This document shows positions 31,393-40,164 of a DNA stretch of 56,100 nt, piece after piece. Both the position numbers and the translations under genes were made by a program. The notes under the pieces are model-generated. The model was not told the DNA's origin, did no database searches, and saw only the letters and a list, made by a program, of their open reading frames with translations. Positions within the stretch are counted from its first letter, which is position 1. Each line of letters opens with the position of its first letter. The stretch is from Gilliamella sp. Pas-s25 (GTDB taxonomy: Bacteria; Pseudomonadota; Gammaproteobacteria; Enterobacterales; Orbaceae). Where the stretch lies: NCBI RefSeq assembly GCF_009795885.1, contig NZ_WTEV01000019.1, forward strand, positions 1 to 56,100. The letters run 5' to 3'.

Positions 31393-31578
31393 ATGAATAA
31401 TCCTTCAAAAGAAAGTGTAGAAGCAGTACTTACAAAAATTAATTGGGCGCAAGAGATTTTAAATTCGGTACAACAAAATGTCAGCGATCCTCAGATTGGT
31501 AATATTTTATCTGGAATTGCTTTTATTATGGACTCAGCTTCTGCTGATGCCGAAGCGCTCTATCAATCAATTGAATAA
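31393..31578 (+). CDS. Small conserved-looking acidic protein
   Basis: The 61-residue product starts at an ATG behind a very strong GGGGGAG site six bases upstream. It is acidic, helical and has a hydrophobic face (INWAQEILNSVQQNV, IGNILSGIAFIMDSASADAE). There is no signal or metal motif. The strong ribosome-binding site supports a real gene. I recognise no family; the heptad-like spacing suggests a small helical bundle or partner protein. Confidence 0.6.
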   Translation: MNNPSKESVEAVLTKINWAQEILNSVQQNVSDPQIGNILSGIAFIMDSASADAEALYQSIE

Positions 31579-31655
31579 TAACTTGGCCTGTTTTTTATTT
31601 ATATCCACCTTCATTCGCCATGTGGCGATTGAAGGTAGCAAATTGTTAAATTTGT

Positions 31656-32318
31656 TTAGTGATTATCAGTGAGATATGTCGTTAAATCAGCAAGTGGCCA
31701 ACGTATATGCGCTACTGGTTCATTGATTCGATAACCAAAAGCTAAACAAAGCCCTACCCCAAATGATTCTTCACCAATTTGTGGAATATGTTTTTCTAGT
31801 ATTTTTATCACTTTATCGTGATCGAATCCACCAATAGCACATGAATCAATACCGCGAAATGCCGCTGCAGTCATCATATTGGCACAAGCGATGTAGTCTT
31901 GCATTTCTGACCAGTGATTGATAGTTAACCCATCAGCAAGCCCCTGTTCGCAAAAATTGATAAATGCTTGGCAGGCAATATCAATAGACGTTTGATTATT
32001 TGGATCGGGTAAAGTGCGCGCAATTGCTCGTCGTAAATAATCGCTCTGTAATGCAAAATTATTCGCTTTTCGATAAAGCACAATCACAAAATGTGAACAA
32101 CTGGTAACTTGTTCTTGATTGTAGCAAACATTACGTAATTCTGCTTTTATTTTGCTACTGTCAACAACCACAAAATGCCATGGCTCCATGCCAAATGATG
32201 AAGGAGATTGCCGACCTGCTTCTAAAATGTATTGAATATCATCATTTGTAATTTTTTTTGTATCATCAAATTTTTTACATGCATGTCTAAAGTCGAATGC
32301 TTGGGTTAACTTATCCAT
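31656..32318 (-). CDS. NAD(P)H nitroreductase, NfsB-like
   Basis: This is an FMN nitroreductase-family enzyme that reduces nitro compounds or quinones with NAD(P)H. Visible features are the N-terminal DFRHACKKFD (FMN phosphate Arg region), AGRQSPSSFGMEPWHFVVVD and the C-terminal GEESFGVGLCLAFGYR. I set the start at the ATG preceded by AGGAG (220 residues, E. coli NfsB 217), not at the upstream ATG of the longer frame. It is 8 bases after the ampG-like gene and probably cotranscribed. The exact substrate cannot be read from sequence. Confidence 0.85.
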   Translation of the reverse strand: MDKLTQAFDFRHACKKFDDTKKITNDDIQYILEAGRQSPSSFGMEPWHFVVVDSSKIKAELRNVCYNQEQVTSCSHFVIVLYRKANNFALQSDYLRRAIARTLPDPNNQTSIDIACQAFINFCEQGLADGLTINHWSEMQDYIACANMMTAAAFRGIDSCAIGGFDHDKVIKILEKHIPQIGEESFGVGLCLAFGYRINEPVAHIRWPLADLTTYLTDNH

Positions 32319-32326
32319 ATTTTCTC

Positions 32327-33589
32327 CTAAGATTTGATATTCCATGGGGCAACTTTAAATAATAATAGCATACCTGGAATAGCAAGAATCGTACATAAAC
32401 TAAAAAATGTTGTCCATCCCAAATATTCAACCATAATACCTGTTGTAGCATTAATTAATGTTCTTGGGACAGATGCAATACTTGTAAATAAAGCAAATTG
32501 GGTTGCGGTATAAAGGGGATTGGTTGTTTTTGCAATAAACGCAACAAAAGCGGCTGAGCCAAGACCAACGCCAAGTGATTCAAAACCAATTACTATGGCT
32601 AATAACGTTTTTTGGGATGTCCCAATGACAGTAAAAGGGCCTTCTATTGAAAGCCAAGCAAAACCTAAAATTGAAATAACTTGTACAATGCCAAAATACC
32701 ATAGTGCGCGGTTTATGCCTATTTTGATCATCAAAATCCCCCCCATTAATGCACCAAATACGCTTGGCCATAACGAGGCGTTTTTAGCAATCCAACCAAT
32801 GTCCGGCCGGCTATAACCCATTTGCAAATAAAAAGGCGTGGCTAAAGAGGTTGCCATACTATCGCCTAATTTATATAAAAAAATAAATGCTAAAATTAAT
32901 ATGGCTGTTTTAAGTCCATTTCGAGTAATAAATTCATTAAATGGTTTAATGATGATATCTTCAATATGGTGCTTTTTGGGTGATAGGTTAATTGGTTCTT
33001 TTACTAGTAGAGTCATAATAATAGCAGGTAACATAAATAGTGCGGTCACTATAAAAACACTATTCCACGGTAGGGTATTTGATAATATCAGTGATAATGA
33101 TCCCGGTACTAAACCTGCAACGCGATAGGCGTTAGTGTGAATGCTATTACCAAGTCCTAATTCTTTATCAAGCAATAATTCCCGTCTAAATGCATCAAGA
33201 GCGACATCTTGCGTGGCTGAAAATAGCGCAATAATGAAGCAAATGGCAGCGATTAACCAAATATTTAACGAGGGAGAAAAAAATCCCAATATCGCAATTG
33301 AAAATATGAGTATAACCTGAGAAACCAACATCCAACCACGTCGCCTCCCTAAATTAAAAAGCGAAATGTTATCCATAAAGGGAGACCAGATAAATTTCAA
33401 AATATAGGGCGTTTGTGTTAATGAAAAAGCACCAATCGTTTTGATATTTACACCATCACTTTCTAACCAAGCAGGTAATAGTTGTAATAATAAATAAAAA
33501 GGCAGCCCAGAGGCGAACCCGGTAAAAATACAGATTAGCATTTTAGTAGTAAAAATCGTTTTTAAAAGTGAATTTTGCACATTATTCAT
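32327..33589 (-). CDS. ampG: AmpG-like muropeptide permease (MFS)
   Basis: AmpG imports GlcNAc-anhydroMurNAc peptides from the periplasm for cell-wall recycling. The 420-residue protein has 12 predicted membrane helices and the AmpG marks GFASGLPFYLLLQLLPAWL, YILKFIWSPFMDNI, GRRRGWMLVSQ and ALFSATQDVALDAFRREL. E. coli AmpG has two extra C-terminal helices (491 residues); this shorter form resembles many AmpG relatives, so strict orthology is not certain. The lytic transglycosylase mltB, which makes its substrate, is encoded 1.3 kb away. Confidence 0.85.
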   Translation of the reverse strand: MNNVQNSLLKTIFTTKMLICIFTGFASGLPFYLLLQLLPAWLESDGVNIKTIGAFSLTQTPYILKFIWSPFMDNISLFNLGRRRGWMLVSQVILIFSIAILGFFSPSLNIWLIAAICFIIALFSATQDVALDAFRRELLLDKELGLGNSIHTNAYRVAGLVPGSLSLILSNTLPWNSVFIVTALFMLPAIIMTLLVKEPINLSPKKHHIEDIIIKPFNEFITRNGLKTAILILAFIFLYKLGDSMATSLATPFYLQMGYSRPDIGWIAKNASLWPSVFGALMGGILMIKIGINRALWYFGIVQVISILGFAWLSIEGPFTVIGTSQKTLLAIVIGFESLGVGLGSAAFVAFIAKTTNPLYTATQFALFTSIASVPRTLINATTGIMVEYLGWTTFFSLCTILAIPGMLLLFKVAPWNIKS

Positions 33590-33759
33590 TATTTAACTTT
33601 ATTGGTTAGTTTTTTAGCAAAGTGTTATCATACCATACAACATATTAAAAATAATTCTGCAAGCTAATATAAACCGTTTATCTACAGTCATATTTTCAAC
33701 ATAAGAAAAGTTATATTGCAAATATGTTAAAAGCTAAAAATTTATTATTTTAGTTAGGC

Positions 33760-33791
33760 TTTGTTAAAAAGTTTCAGGAAACTATGTGTTT
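33760..33791 (-). repeat. Intergenic palindromic repeat, copy 3
   Basis: On the minus strand it reads ACACATAGTTTCCTGAAACT, then a T-run and AACAAA. It lies about 70 bases upstream of ldhA, in opposite orientation to the gene. It is the best match to copies 1 and 2. Confidence 0.6.
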
Positions 33792-33859
33792 CAGTATAAA
33801 ATTAACGCCAATAACCAGTTAAAAAATTAACTAATTACCATTAAGAGGGGTTCAGTAGG

Positions 33860-34861
33860 ATGAAAAGTTCAATTAAAGTTGCTGTTTTTAGCAGTAAGCA
33901 TTACGACAAAGAACATTTAGACATCGCGAATAAAAAATTTGGTTTTGATATCGAATATTATGAGCATAAATTAAGTCATAAAACAGTTGTTACTGCCCAA
34001 GGGTATAATGCGGTTTGTGCATTTGTTAATGATGAAGTAGATAAAAAAGTGCTACAAAAATTAGCAGGCTATGGCATTAAAATTTTAGCACTTCGCTGCG
34101 CTGGGTTTGATAATGTTGATTTAGCCGAAGCTGAAAAATTGGGCATTACTGTTGTTCGTGTCCCTGCTTATTCGCCTGAAGCTGTTGCTGAACATGCAGT
34201 GGCTTTGATGATGACGCTAAATAGAAGGACGCATAAGGCCTATCAGCGCACTCGTGATGCTAATTTTTCGTTAGAGGGATTAACTGGATTTAATATGCAT
34301 AATCGTATCGCTGGTGTTATTGGTACTGGCAAAATTGGTCAAGCAGTTATTCGTATCTTGAAAGGTTTTGGTATGCATATCCTTGCTTACGATCCTTATC
34401 CTACAGATATTGCAGTTGAGTTAGGAGCTCAATATGTTGAGCTAGATGAGTTATATGCAAAATCAGATGTTATTACGTTACATTGCCCAATGACGCCTGA
34501 AAATTATCACTTACTGAATAAAGAGTCTTTCCAAAAGATGAAAGACGGTGTGATGATTATCAATACCAGCCGAGGGGCATTACTTGACGCAACAGCGGCT
34601 ATTGATGCATTAAAACAATCAAAAATAGGCGCTTTGGGGATGGATGTTTATGAAAATGAGCGTGATCTATTCTTTGAAGACAAATCTAACGATGTTATTT
34701 TAGATGATGTATTCCGTCGTTTGTCTTCTTGTCATAATGTTATTTTTACTGGTCATCAAGCGTTTTTAACACAGGAAGCATTATTGAATATTTCTGATAC
34801 CACTTTAAACAATATTAAGCAGGTTGCGGAAGGTCAATCATGTCCAAATATTGTTAAATAA
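33860..34861 (+). CDS. ldhA: D-lactate dehydrogenase (fermentative)
   Basis: LdhA reduces pyruvate to D-lactate with NADH during fermentation. The 333-residue protein is colinear with E. coli LdhA (329). The NAD motif is GVIGTGKIGQAVIRILKGFG; the catalytic Arg is in NTSRGALLD (about Arg237), the Glu is in the downstream MDVYENERDLFFED region, and the His is in FTGHQAFLT (about His298). AYSPEAVAEHAVALMMTLNR is a further D-hydroxyacid dehydrogenase signature. It is monocistronic, with a GAGGGG site upstream. It fits a fermentative, sugar-using gut lifestyle. Confidence 0.96.
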   Translation: MKSSIKVAVFSSKHYDKEHLDIANKKFGFDIEYYEHKLSHKTVVTAQGYNAVCAFVNDEVDKKVLQKLAGYGIKILALRCAGFDNVDLAEAEKLGITVVRVPAYSPEAVAEHAVALMMTLNRRTHKAYQRTRDANFSLEGLTGFNMHNRIAGVIGTGKIGQAVIRILKGFGMHILAYDPYPTDIAVELGAQYVELDELYAKSDVITLHCPMTPENYHLLNKESFQKMKDGVMIINTSRGALLDATAAIDALKQSKIGALGMDVYENERDLFFEDKSNDVILDDVFRRLSSCHNVIFTGHQAFLTQEALLNISDTTLNNIKQVAEGQSCPNIVK

Positions 34862-34917
34862 CAAGAAATATCTTATGATGTTGTCGATTTTTTAATTACT
34901 TAAGATATGGATTTTTT

Positions 34918-35991
34918 ATGCAGCGTATTATCATTTTTATTAGCATAATTTTATTGCTTGCAGCTTGTAGTAGTCGTAGATCTTCAACATCACCCATGAA
35001 AGAACACCGCGGACATACCAATGTTAAAGGTGGTGTTTATCTTGAAAAAGATCACAATCAATCTAAAATCGCCAGTCCTCCGTTAGCGGTAGATAAAGAA
35101 AAATTTATCGATAGAATGGCCAGTAAACATGGTTTTAATCGTCAACAGCTTCGCAATGTGCTTGCGCAAACCAATAAACTTGATTGGGTTATTAATTTAA
35201 TGGATAAACAAGCACCAAAAGCCGGCTCATCAACGATGCCGAATGGCGCTTGGATTCGATATAAAAATAAATTTATTACACCGAGCAATCTTCCTCGTGG
35301 GGTCGATTTTTGGAACCAATACGAAAAAGAATTACAACGTGCTTATAATGAATATGGTGTACCGCCAGAAATTATTGTAGGCATTATTGGTGTTGAAACA
35401 GGCTGGGGTAGGGTAATGGGTAAAACTAAAGTGATTGATGCTCTGTCGACACTTGCCTTTGACTATCCAAGACGGGCGCAATATTTTTCTAACGAATTAG
35501 AAGATTTTTTAGTTATGTGTCTTGATGAAGGTGTAGATCCATTTGATTTAAATGGATCGTTTGCTGGGGCAATGGGATATGGTCAATTTATGCCGTCGGC
35601 ATTTAGACGTCACGCTGTTGATTTTAATCACGATGGGCATATTGATTTATGGGATCCGGTTGATGCCATTGGTAGTGTAGCTAACTACTTTAAATCATAT
35701 GGTTGGCAACGTGGTAAAAAGGTGGCAGTAATGGCTGATGGTCAAGCTCTATCACTTGATACTGGTTTTAGCACTAAATACTCAATTGAAACACTAGCTA
35801 ACGCTGGGTTAAAACCACAAAGTTCATTAGATGGGCATACTCAGGTGAGTCTATTGCGTCTGGATGTGGGCGATCGTTACCAATTCTGGTATGGATTACC
35901 GAACTTTTATACTATCACTCGTTATAACCATAGTTCGCATTATGCAATGGCTGTTTGGCAATTAGGACTGGCCGTTAAAGAGGCAAGATAG
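34918..35991 (+). CDS. mltB: Membrane-bound lytic murein transglycosylase B
   Basis: MltB is an outer-membrane lipoprotein that cleaves peptidoglycan to 1,6-anhydro products. The signal peptide ends in the lipobox LLAAC (Cys17). The slt-type domain (GH103) has the catalytic Glu in GIIGVETGWGRVMG (about Glu160), plus STLAFDYPRRAQYF and GAMGYGQFMPSAFRRHAVDF. The 357-residue length agrees with E. coli (361). It ends in the usual HYAMAVWQLGLAV. It stands 57 bases after ldhA, followed by its own terminator. Confidence 0.95.
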   Translation: MQRIIIFISIILLLAACSSRRSSTSPMKEHRGHTNVKGGVYLEKDHNQSKIASPPLAVDKEKFIDRMASKHGFNRQQLRNVLAQTNKLDWVINLMDKQAPKAGSSTMPNGAWIRYKNKFITPSNLPRGVDFWNQYEKELQRAYNEYGVPPEIIVGIIGVETGWGRVMGKTKVIDALSTLAFDYPRRAQYFSNELEDFLVMCLDEGVDPFDLNGSFAGAMGYGQFMPSAFRRHAVDFNHDGHIDLWDPVDAIGSVANYFKSYGWQRGKKVAVMADGQALSLDTGFSTKYSIETLANAGLKPQSSLDGHTQVSLLRLDVGDRYQFWYGLPNFYTITRYNHSSHYAMAVWQLGLAVKEAR

Positions 35992-36020
35992 TCATTGATA
36001 CTTGGTATCAAGATTTATGA

Positions 36021-36042
36021 GGTCACTTTTGTGGCCTTTTTT
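36021..36042 (+). terminator. Terminator of mltB
   Basis: GGTCAC, loop TTTT, GTGGCC (one G-T pair), then six T; 30 bases after the mltB stop. Confidence 0.8.
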
Positions 36043-36056
36043 ATATCCAACAATGT

Positions 36057-36869
36057 TTAAGACATGATTAATTTGATTGCAAGCAATAATAAAAATAGAC
36101 CAAAAAATCTGATTAATTTTTTAATTGATAATTTCTGCGCAATTTGCACGCCCACTTTGGCCATGGGGATACTTGCTAGCATAATCACTAAGGCTGCAGG
36201 TAAATAAATAAAACCTAAACAGTAGTTTGGTAATTGTGGATTATTCCAACCGGCGATGATATAGCCAATGGCACCACCAATGGCAACTGGTACAGTGAAA
36301 GCGGCAGAGGTTCCAATGGCTTTACGCATATCAATCCCACATCGTTGCAAAAATGGCACAACTAAAACGCCGCCACCAACGCCTACAAGGGCAGAAAAAG
36401 TGCCAATGAAAATACCAGCAAATACAAAAATAGTATTACTTAAGGAAACTGTTTTACTAACCTGATTTTTTGAATTTCGCTCTGTCTGTAAAATAAATTT
36501 AAAACTCACATAGATAAGAAAAATAATAAATATCCATTTTAACCAATTACCCGGAATATAAGGTGTTATATACGAACCACCCAAAGTGCCAATGATGCAA
36601 CCTAAAATCATTCTTTTAAGAATATCCCATTGAATATTATTGTTTTTATTATAAATGTAGCTTGAAGATAAACTCGTGCCAATGATGGTGGCTAATGATG
36701 TTGCAATAGCAATATGGTTAACCCAAGGATCGCCTTGCTTAAAGTAATTGAAGGTAAAAATTAAAGAAGGTACGATTAATGCGCCACCACCAACACCAAA
36801 CATACCGGCCAATAATCCTGCAGCTGCGCCAATACTAAGAAAGATGACAAACTCAAAAATCATATTCAA
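36057..36869 (-). CDS. TauE/SafE-family membrane exporter
   Basis: The 270-residue protein has about eight membrane segments and the two-fold repeated TauE/SafE pattern: GLLAGMFGVGGGALIVPSLI in the first half and GTFSALVGVGGGVLVVPFLQ in the second. Members export sulfite, sulfoacetate or other organic acids, or take up sulfur compounds; the substrate cannot be deduced here. It is convergent with mltB and stands alone. Confidence 0.88.
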   Translation of the reverse strand: MNMIFEFVIFLSIGAAAGLLAGMFGVGGGALIVPSLIFTFNYFKQGDPWVNHIAIATSLATIIGTSLSSSYIYNKNNNIQWDILKRMILGCIIGTLGGSYITPYIPGNWLKWIFIIFLIYVSFKFILQTERNSKNQVSKTVSLSNTIFVFAGIFIGTFSALVGVGGGVLVVPFLQRCGIDMRKAIGTSAAFTVPVAIGGAIGYIIAGWNNPQLPNYCLGFIYLPAALVIMLASIPMAKVGVQIAQKLSIKKLIRFFGLFLLLLAIKLIMS

Positions 36870-37163
36870 TCCTTAAAATAGTGGTAAAGAGAACAACTTG
36901 GCTATTTGTTCGTTAAATGAAAATTAAGGCTAGATAATTGATTCTAATTATATTTACAAAGATGTTTGTTGCAAATAATTTGGTTATTCTACCTGAGATA
37001 CTTACAATAACCTAATGAATCTATTTACAAATAAATCAAAATTATTATCAAGTTTAATCACAAAGTAATAGGTCAAAAGATGACAGAATGCTTAAAAAAG
37101 CTTATGTTATTGCGTAAATTGTAATGAATGAAAAGTTTAAAGATAAATTGAAAGGAGCGAATA

Positions 37164-37583
37164 ATGAAAGATCGTTTAAAGTGGATTGATGATTTTGGTT
37201 TTTTGGGCGAAACTGCAAGTGGGCATTCATTAGTGATGGATGGCGGTATTGAACATGGCGGTCGCAATCGTGGCGCTCGTCCTATGGAACTTTTGTTACA
37301 TGGTGCAGCAGGTTGTATGGCTTACGATATTATCGCTATTTTAAAAAATAATAAAAAAGATGTTCGAGATCTTTGGATAGAGATTGATAAAACTCAAGCC
37401 GAATCTTCTCCTAAAGTTTATACATCAATTAATTTTCATATAGTGATTACTGGTATTAATGTCGATAGCGAGGCAGTTGAAAAAGCGGTGAAACTTGCTT
37501 CAGAAAAATATTGTAGTGCCTCTATCATGTTAGGTAAGACCGCAAAAATGTCGTATACCTATGAAGTGAGAGAGCATCACTAA
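37164..37583 (+). CDS. OsmC-family protein, YhfA type
   Basis: The 139-residue protein matches E. coli YhfA over its length: KWIDDFGFLGETASGHSLVM, then RPMELLLHGAAGCMAYDII (redox Cys) and AVKLASEKYCSASIMLGKTA (second Cys). OsmC/Ohr proteins reduce peroxides using two cysteines; the exact substrate of the YhfA branch is unknown. AAAGGAGCG with a 6-base spacer supports the start. Monocistronic. Confidence 0.88.
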   Translation: MKDRLKWIDDFGFLGETASGHSLVMDGGIEHGGRNRGARPMELLLHGAAGCMAYDIIAILKNNKKDVRDLWIEIDKTQAESSPKVYTSINFHIVITGINVDSEAVEKAVKLASEKYCSASIMLGKTAKMSYTYEVREHH

Positions 37584-37642
37584 ATATCTTCTTATAACAA
37601 ATAATTATAACTTAATAACAAGCTGATCTTAGTACGTTTTTT

Positions 37643-39046
37643 ATGAATCATTTAACATTCTACTTTATTGATGATTATGATACGAAAACGATTATGCAAC
37701 AGTTAAGTAAAAATATGCGGTTCCGAGATTTGGTTATACTGGGATTGCTTTTTATTGGTCCAGCAGCACCTATTGGATTATTTGGCGTTTTAGATGCGAT
37801 AAGTGATGGTGCGGTTGCTTTAGTTTATATAGTAGCCACTTTGGTGATGGCATTTACTGCATTTTCTTATGCTAGAATGGCAAATGCACTGCCGCATGCG
37901 GGCGCCGTTTACGCTTATTGCTCTATTGGTATCCATCCTAATGCTGGATTTTTAGTCGGCTGGTTGTTACTACTTGATTATATGTTTATTCCGGCTGTTG
38001 CTTACTTATTTAGTGGCATATCGTTCAATGCCTTGGTCCCCGAAGTACCAATATGGGTATGGACTTGTGTGGCTGTTATGTTAACTACCACGCTGAATTT
38101 AATGGGTGCCAAAAAATCGGCCAAAATCACGTTGATCATACTAATATTTGAAATTATTGTCCTGCTTGCTGTGTTAGCTACTGGTATGTGGATAATAATA
38201 ACCAGTGAGAATAGCAAAGATTGGTTGCAACCTTTTGTTGGAGGTAATTTATTCAGTTGGAGCAATCTATTTAATGCAGTGTCTATTGCTGTACTATCTT
38301 ATTTAGGATTTGATGCTATTGCTACTTTTTCTGAAGAAAATAGCGGCCACCATAATTTAGTCAGTAAAGCGATTATGAGCTGTTTAATTTTAGCCGGTTG
38401 TTTATTTGTGGTACAAATTTATGTTGGAGCTTTACTTAATCCTTATAGCTCAGACTATTTGCGTAGTCATCCCGAACTACAAGGTAAAGCTTACTATAAT
38501 ATTGTTAATCAACAAATTAACTTATGGTTAGGATGGGCACTAAGTTTAATGAAAGCCATTGGTGCATCATTTGCTGCAATGGTTGGACAAGCCGCAGCAA
38601 GTCGCCTTTTATTTAGTATGGGGCGTGATAAGCGTTTACCTCCAGTTTTTGCTAAAGTGGGTAAAAAAAACGGTGTGCCGACAATGGCTATTTTATTTGC
38701 TGCTTTATTTAATTTATGTTTAGTAGTTATTGCTGCGAATAATGCAAAAGGGTTACCAACGTTAGTGTCATTTGTTGATATTGGCGCATTAACTGCATTT
38801 ATTATGTTACATTTATCTGTCATCGGTTATTTTAAGTTCAAAAAAGGCAGCAAAGGCTGGCTTTCATGGATTTTAGATATTTTTATGCCTATTATTGGTA
38901 TTGTTGTGCTATTACCTGTATTATTTCATATTGATAATGATGCAAAAATGGTCGGCATTATTTGGTTAGCGATAGGTGTGATTATGCTCTATTTAAACAA
39001 AGATCGAGCGCAATTACGATGGTTAGAAAGAAATAAATTCAATTAA
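37643..39046 (+). CDS. APC-family amino acid or polyamine permease
   Basis: The 467-residue protein has 12 membrane segments. The APC signature LVILGLLFIGPAAPIGLFGV lies in TM1, and there are GAVYAYCSIGIHPNAGFLVG and LSYLGFDAIATFSEE in TM6. The pattern SYLGFDAIATFSEE plus the region YAYCSIGIHP is closest to putrescine importer PuuP-type members, but substrate is not certain. The first 17 residues (MNHLTFYFIDDYDTKTI) have no ribosome-binding site and may not be translated; MQQLSKNMRFRDLV at 37694 is an alternative start. Confidence 0.8.
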   Translation: MNHLTFYFIDDYDTKTIMQQLSKNMRFRDLVILGLLFIGPAAPIGLFGVLDAISDGAVALVYIVATLVMAFTAFSYARMANALPHAGAVYAYCSIGIHPNAGFLVGWLLLLDYMFIPAVAYLFSGISFNALVPEVPIWVWTCVAVMLTTTLNLMGAKKSAKITLIILIFEIIVLLAVLATGMWIIITSENSKDWLQPFVGGNLFSWSNLFNAVSIAVLSYLGFDAIATFSEENSGHHNLVSKAIMSCLILAGCLFVVQIYVGALLNPYSSDYLRSHPELQGKAYYNIVNQQINLWLGWALSLMKAIGASFAAMVGQAAASRLLFSMGRDKRLPPVFAKVGKKNGVPTMAILFAALFNLCLVVIAANNAKGLPTLVSFVDIGALTAFIMLHLSVIGYFKFKKGSKGWLSWILDIFMPIIGIVVLLPVLFHIDNDAKMVGIIWLAIGVIMLYLNKDRAQLRWLERNKFN

Positions 39047-39117
39047 TTTATTGAAAGCTTATGATATCATTGATTAATTATTAATGTTTTACTATTTTAT
39101 TTTTGTATTATAACAAA

Positions 39118-39744
39118 ATGCTATCAGAAATATTACGTGGCGCTTTAATTTCAGCCAGTCTAATTATTGCTATTGGTGCTCAAAATTTATTTGTGCTCAA
39201 GCAAGGGTTATTAAAAAATCATATCTTTTGTGTGTCGGCAATTTGTTTTATCTGTGATTTTGCTTTGATGTCCGTGGGTATTTTTGGGGTAGGTACCTTT
39301 ATTGGTAGCAATCCTTTAATTACTAATATACTCGCGATATTAGGGGCGGTTTTTTTAGTTTGGTATGGTTTTTGTGCGTTTAAAAGTGCAATTAAAGGCA
39401 CAAGTAGTATGCAAATCGAATCACAAGTTCCTAACAATAACAACTTATTAAAAGTTGTACTAGCAACTTTGGCGATCACACTGCTCAATCCTCATGTCTA
39501 TTTAGATACTGTTGTTATAGTGGGAGGAATTGCTGGCACGTTAACCAGTGAACAAAAACTCGCTTTTTTGATTGGTGCGGTTTGCGTTTCATTCATCTGG
39601 TTTTTTAGTATTGGTTATGGGGCAAGATTACTCACACCGTTATTTAGACAAAAAAGAATGTGGATTATATTGGATTGCATTGTTGGTACTGTAATGTTCT
39701 ATATCGCTTACCGATTAATTATTTATGTGATTTATAAAAATTAA
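39118..39744 (+). CDS. argO: LysE/ArgO-type amino acid exporter
   Basis: This is an inner-membrane exporter of basic amino acids of the LysE family, six TM. The N-terminal mark is IIAIGAQNLFVLKQGLLKNH, and VTLLNPHVYLDT-type sequence appears as ITLLNPHVYLDTVVIVGG, as in E. coli ArgO (YggA). The open frame starts at a TTG (39103), but the ATG at 39118 (MLSEILRGAL) fits the family better. The length is about 208 (E. coli 211). The preceding APC permease ends 72 bases upstream; import and export of amino acids may be coregulated. Confidence 0.85.
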   Translation: MLSEILRGALISASLIIAIGAQNLFVLKQGLLKNHIFCVSAICFICDFALMSVGIFGVGTFIGSNPLITNILAILGAVFLVWYGFCAFKSAIKGTSSMQIESQVPNNNNLLKVVLATLAITLLNPHVYLDTVVIVGGIAGTLTSEQKLAFLIGAVCVSFIWFFSIGYGARLLTPLFRQKRMWIILDCIVGTVMFYIAYRLIIYVIYKN

Positions 39745-39884
39745 ACAAAAAGTTGTAAGTTAGTCATGTATGTTACTGATAAAAGATAGTGTATGTTTCG
39801 ACTGATTTTTAATTCGCGCTGAAGTGTATTGCGATAAAAAACATTAATTTATCATTAGTTATTAAATAACATATCAATTAAGAA

Positions 39885-39900
39885 TGTGACTTTTATCACA
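39885..39900 (+). promoter_or_regulatory. CRP binding site
   Basis: TGTGACTTTTATCACA is a perfect TGTGA-N6-TCACA palindrome. A TATTAA candidate -10 at 39942-39947 would place a start near 39954, about 61 bp from the box centre, a class I arrangement. Confidence 0.75.
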
Positions 39901-39953
39901 ATTACATCAACAAATTAAAAGATAGCATATCTTCTTTATCTTATTAATGTTAG

Positions 39954-40052
39954 TTTACATGGAATAAATTTGGATTGTTACTGTATCGTCAATTGACGAT
40001 ACAGGCAAAACCTAAACATTTTGGTTAACAAAGTGTTTAGGTTTTTTTTTGT
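39954..40052 (+). ncRNA. Candidate small RNA or attenuated leader
   Basis: A perfect 24-bp palindrome (39981-40004; CTGTATCGTC, AATT, GACGATACAG) is followed after two bases by a 12-bp terminator stem (AAAACCTAAACA / TGTTTAGGTTTT, 40007-40045) with nine or more T. A CRP box and -10-like sequence lie upstream. No open frame is present. A transcript of about 100 bases with two hairpins and a poly-U end would look like a CRP-regulated small RNA. Alternatively it is a leader terminator for the GH3 gene that begins 112 bases later. I recognise no known RNA family. Confidence 0.4.
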
Positions 40053-40164
40053 TTTGTATAAAGGCAAAAAAGGCGAGGCGTTAATTCGCTATAGCAACAA
40101 ATCAACTATTTTAAGAATTTAATATTAATAATAAATGTGTCATAGGTGACTTAAGGATAAAAAG

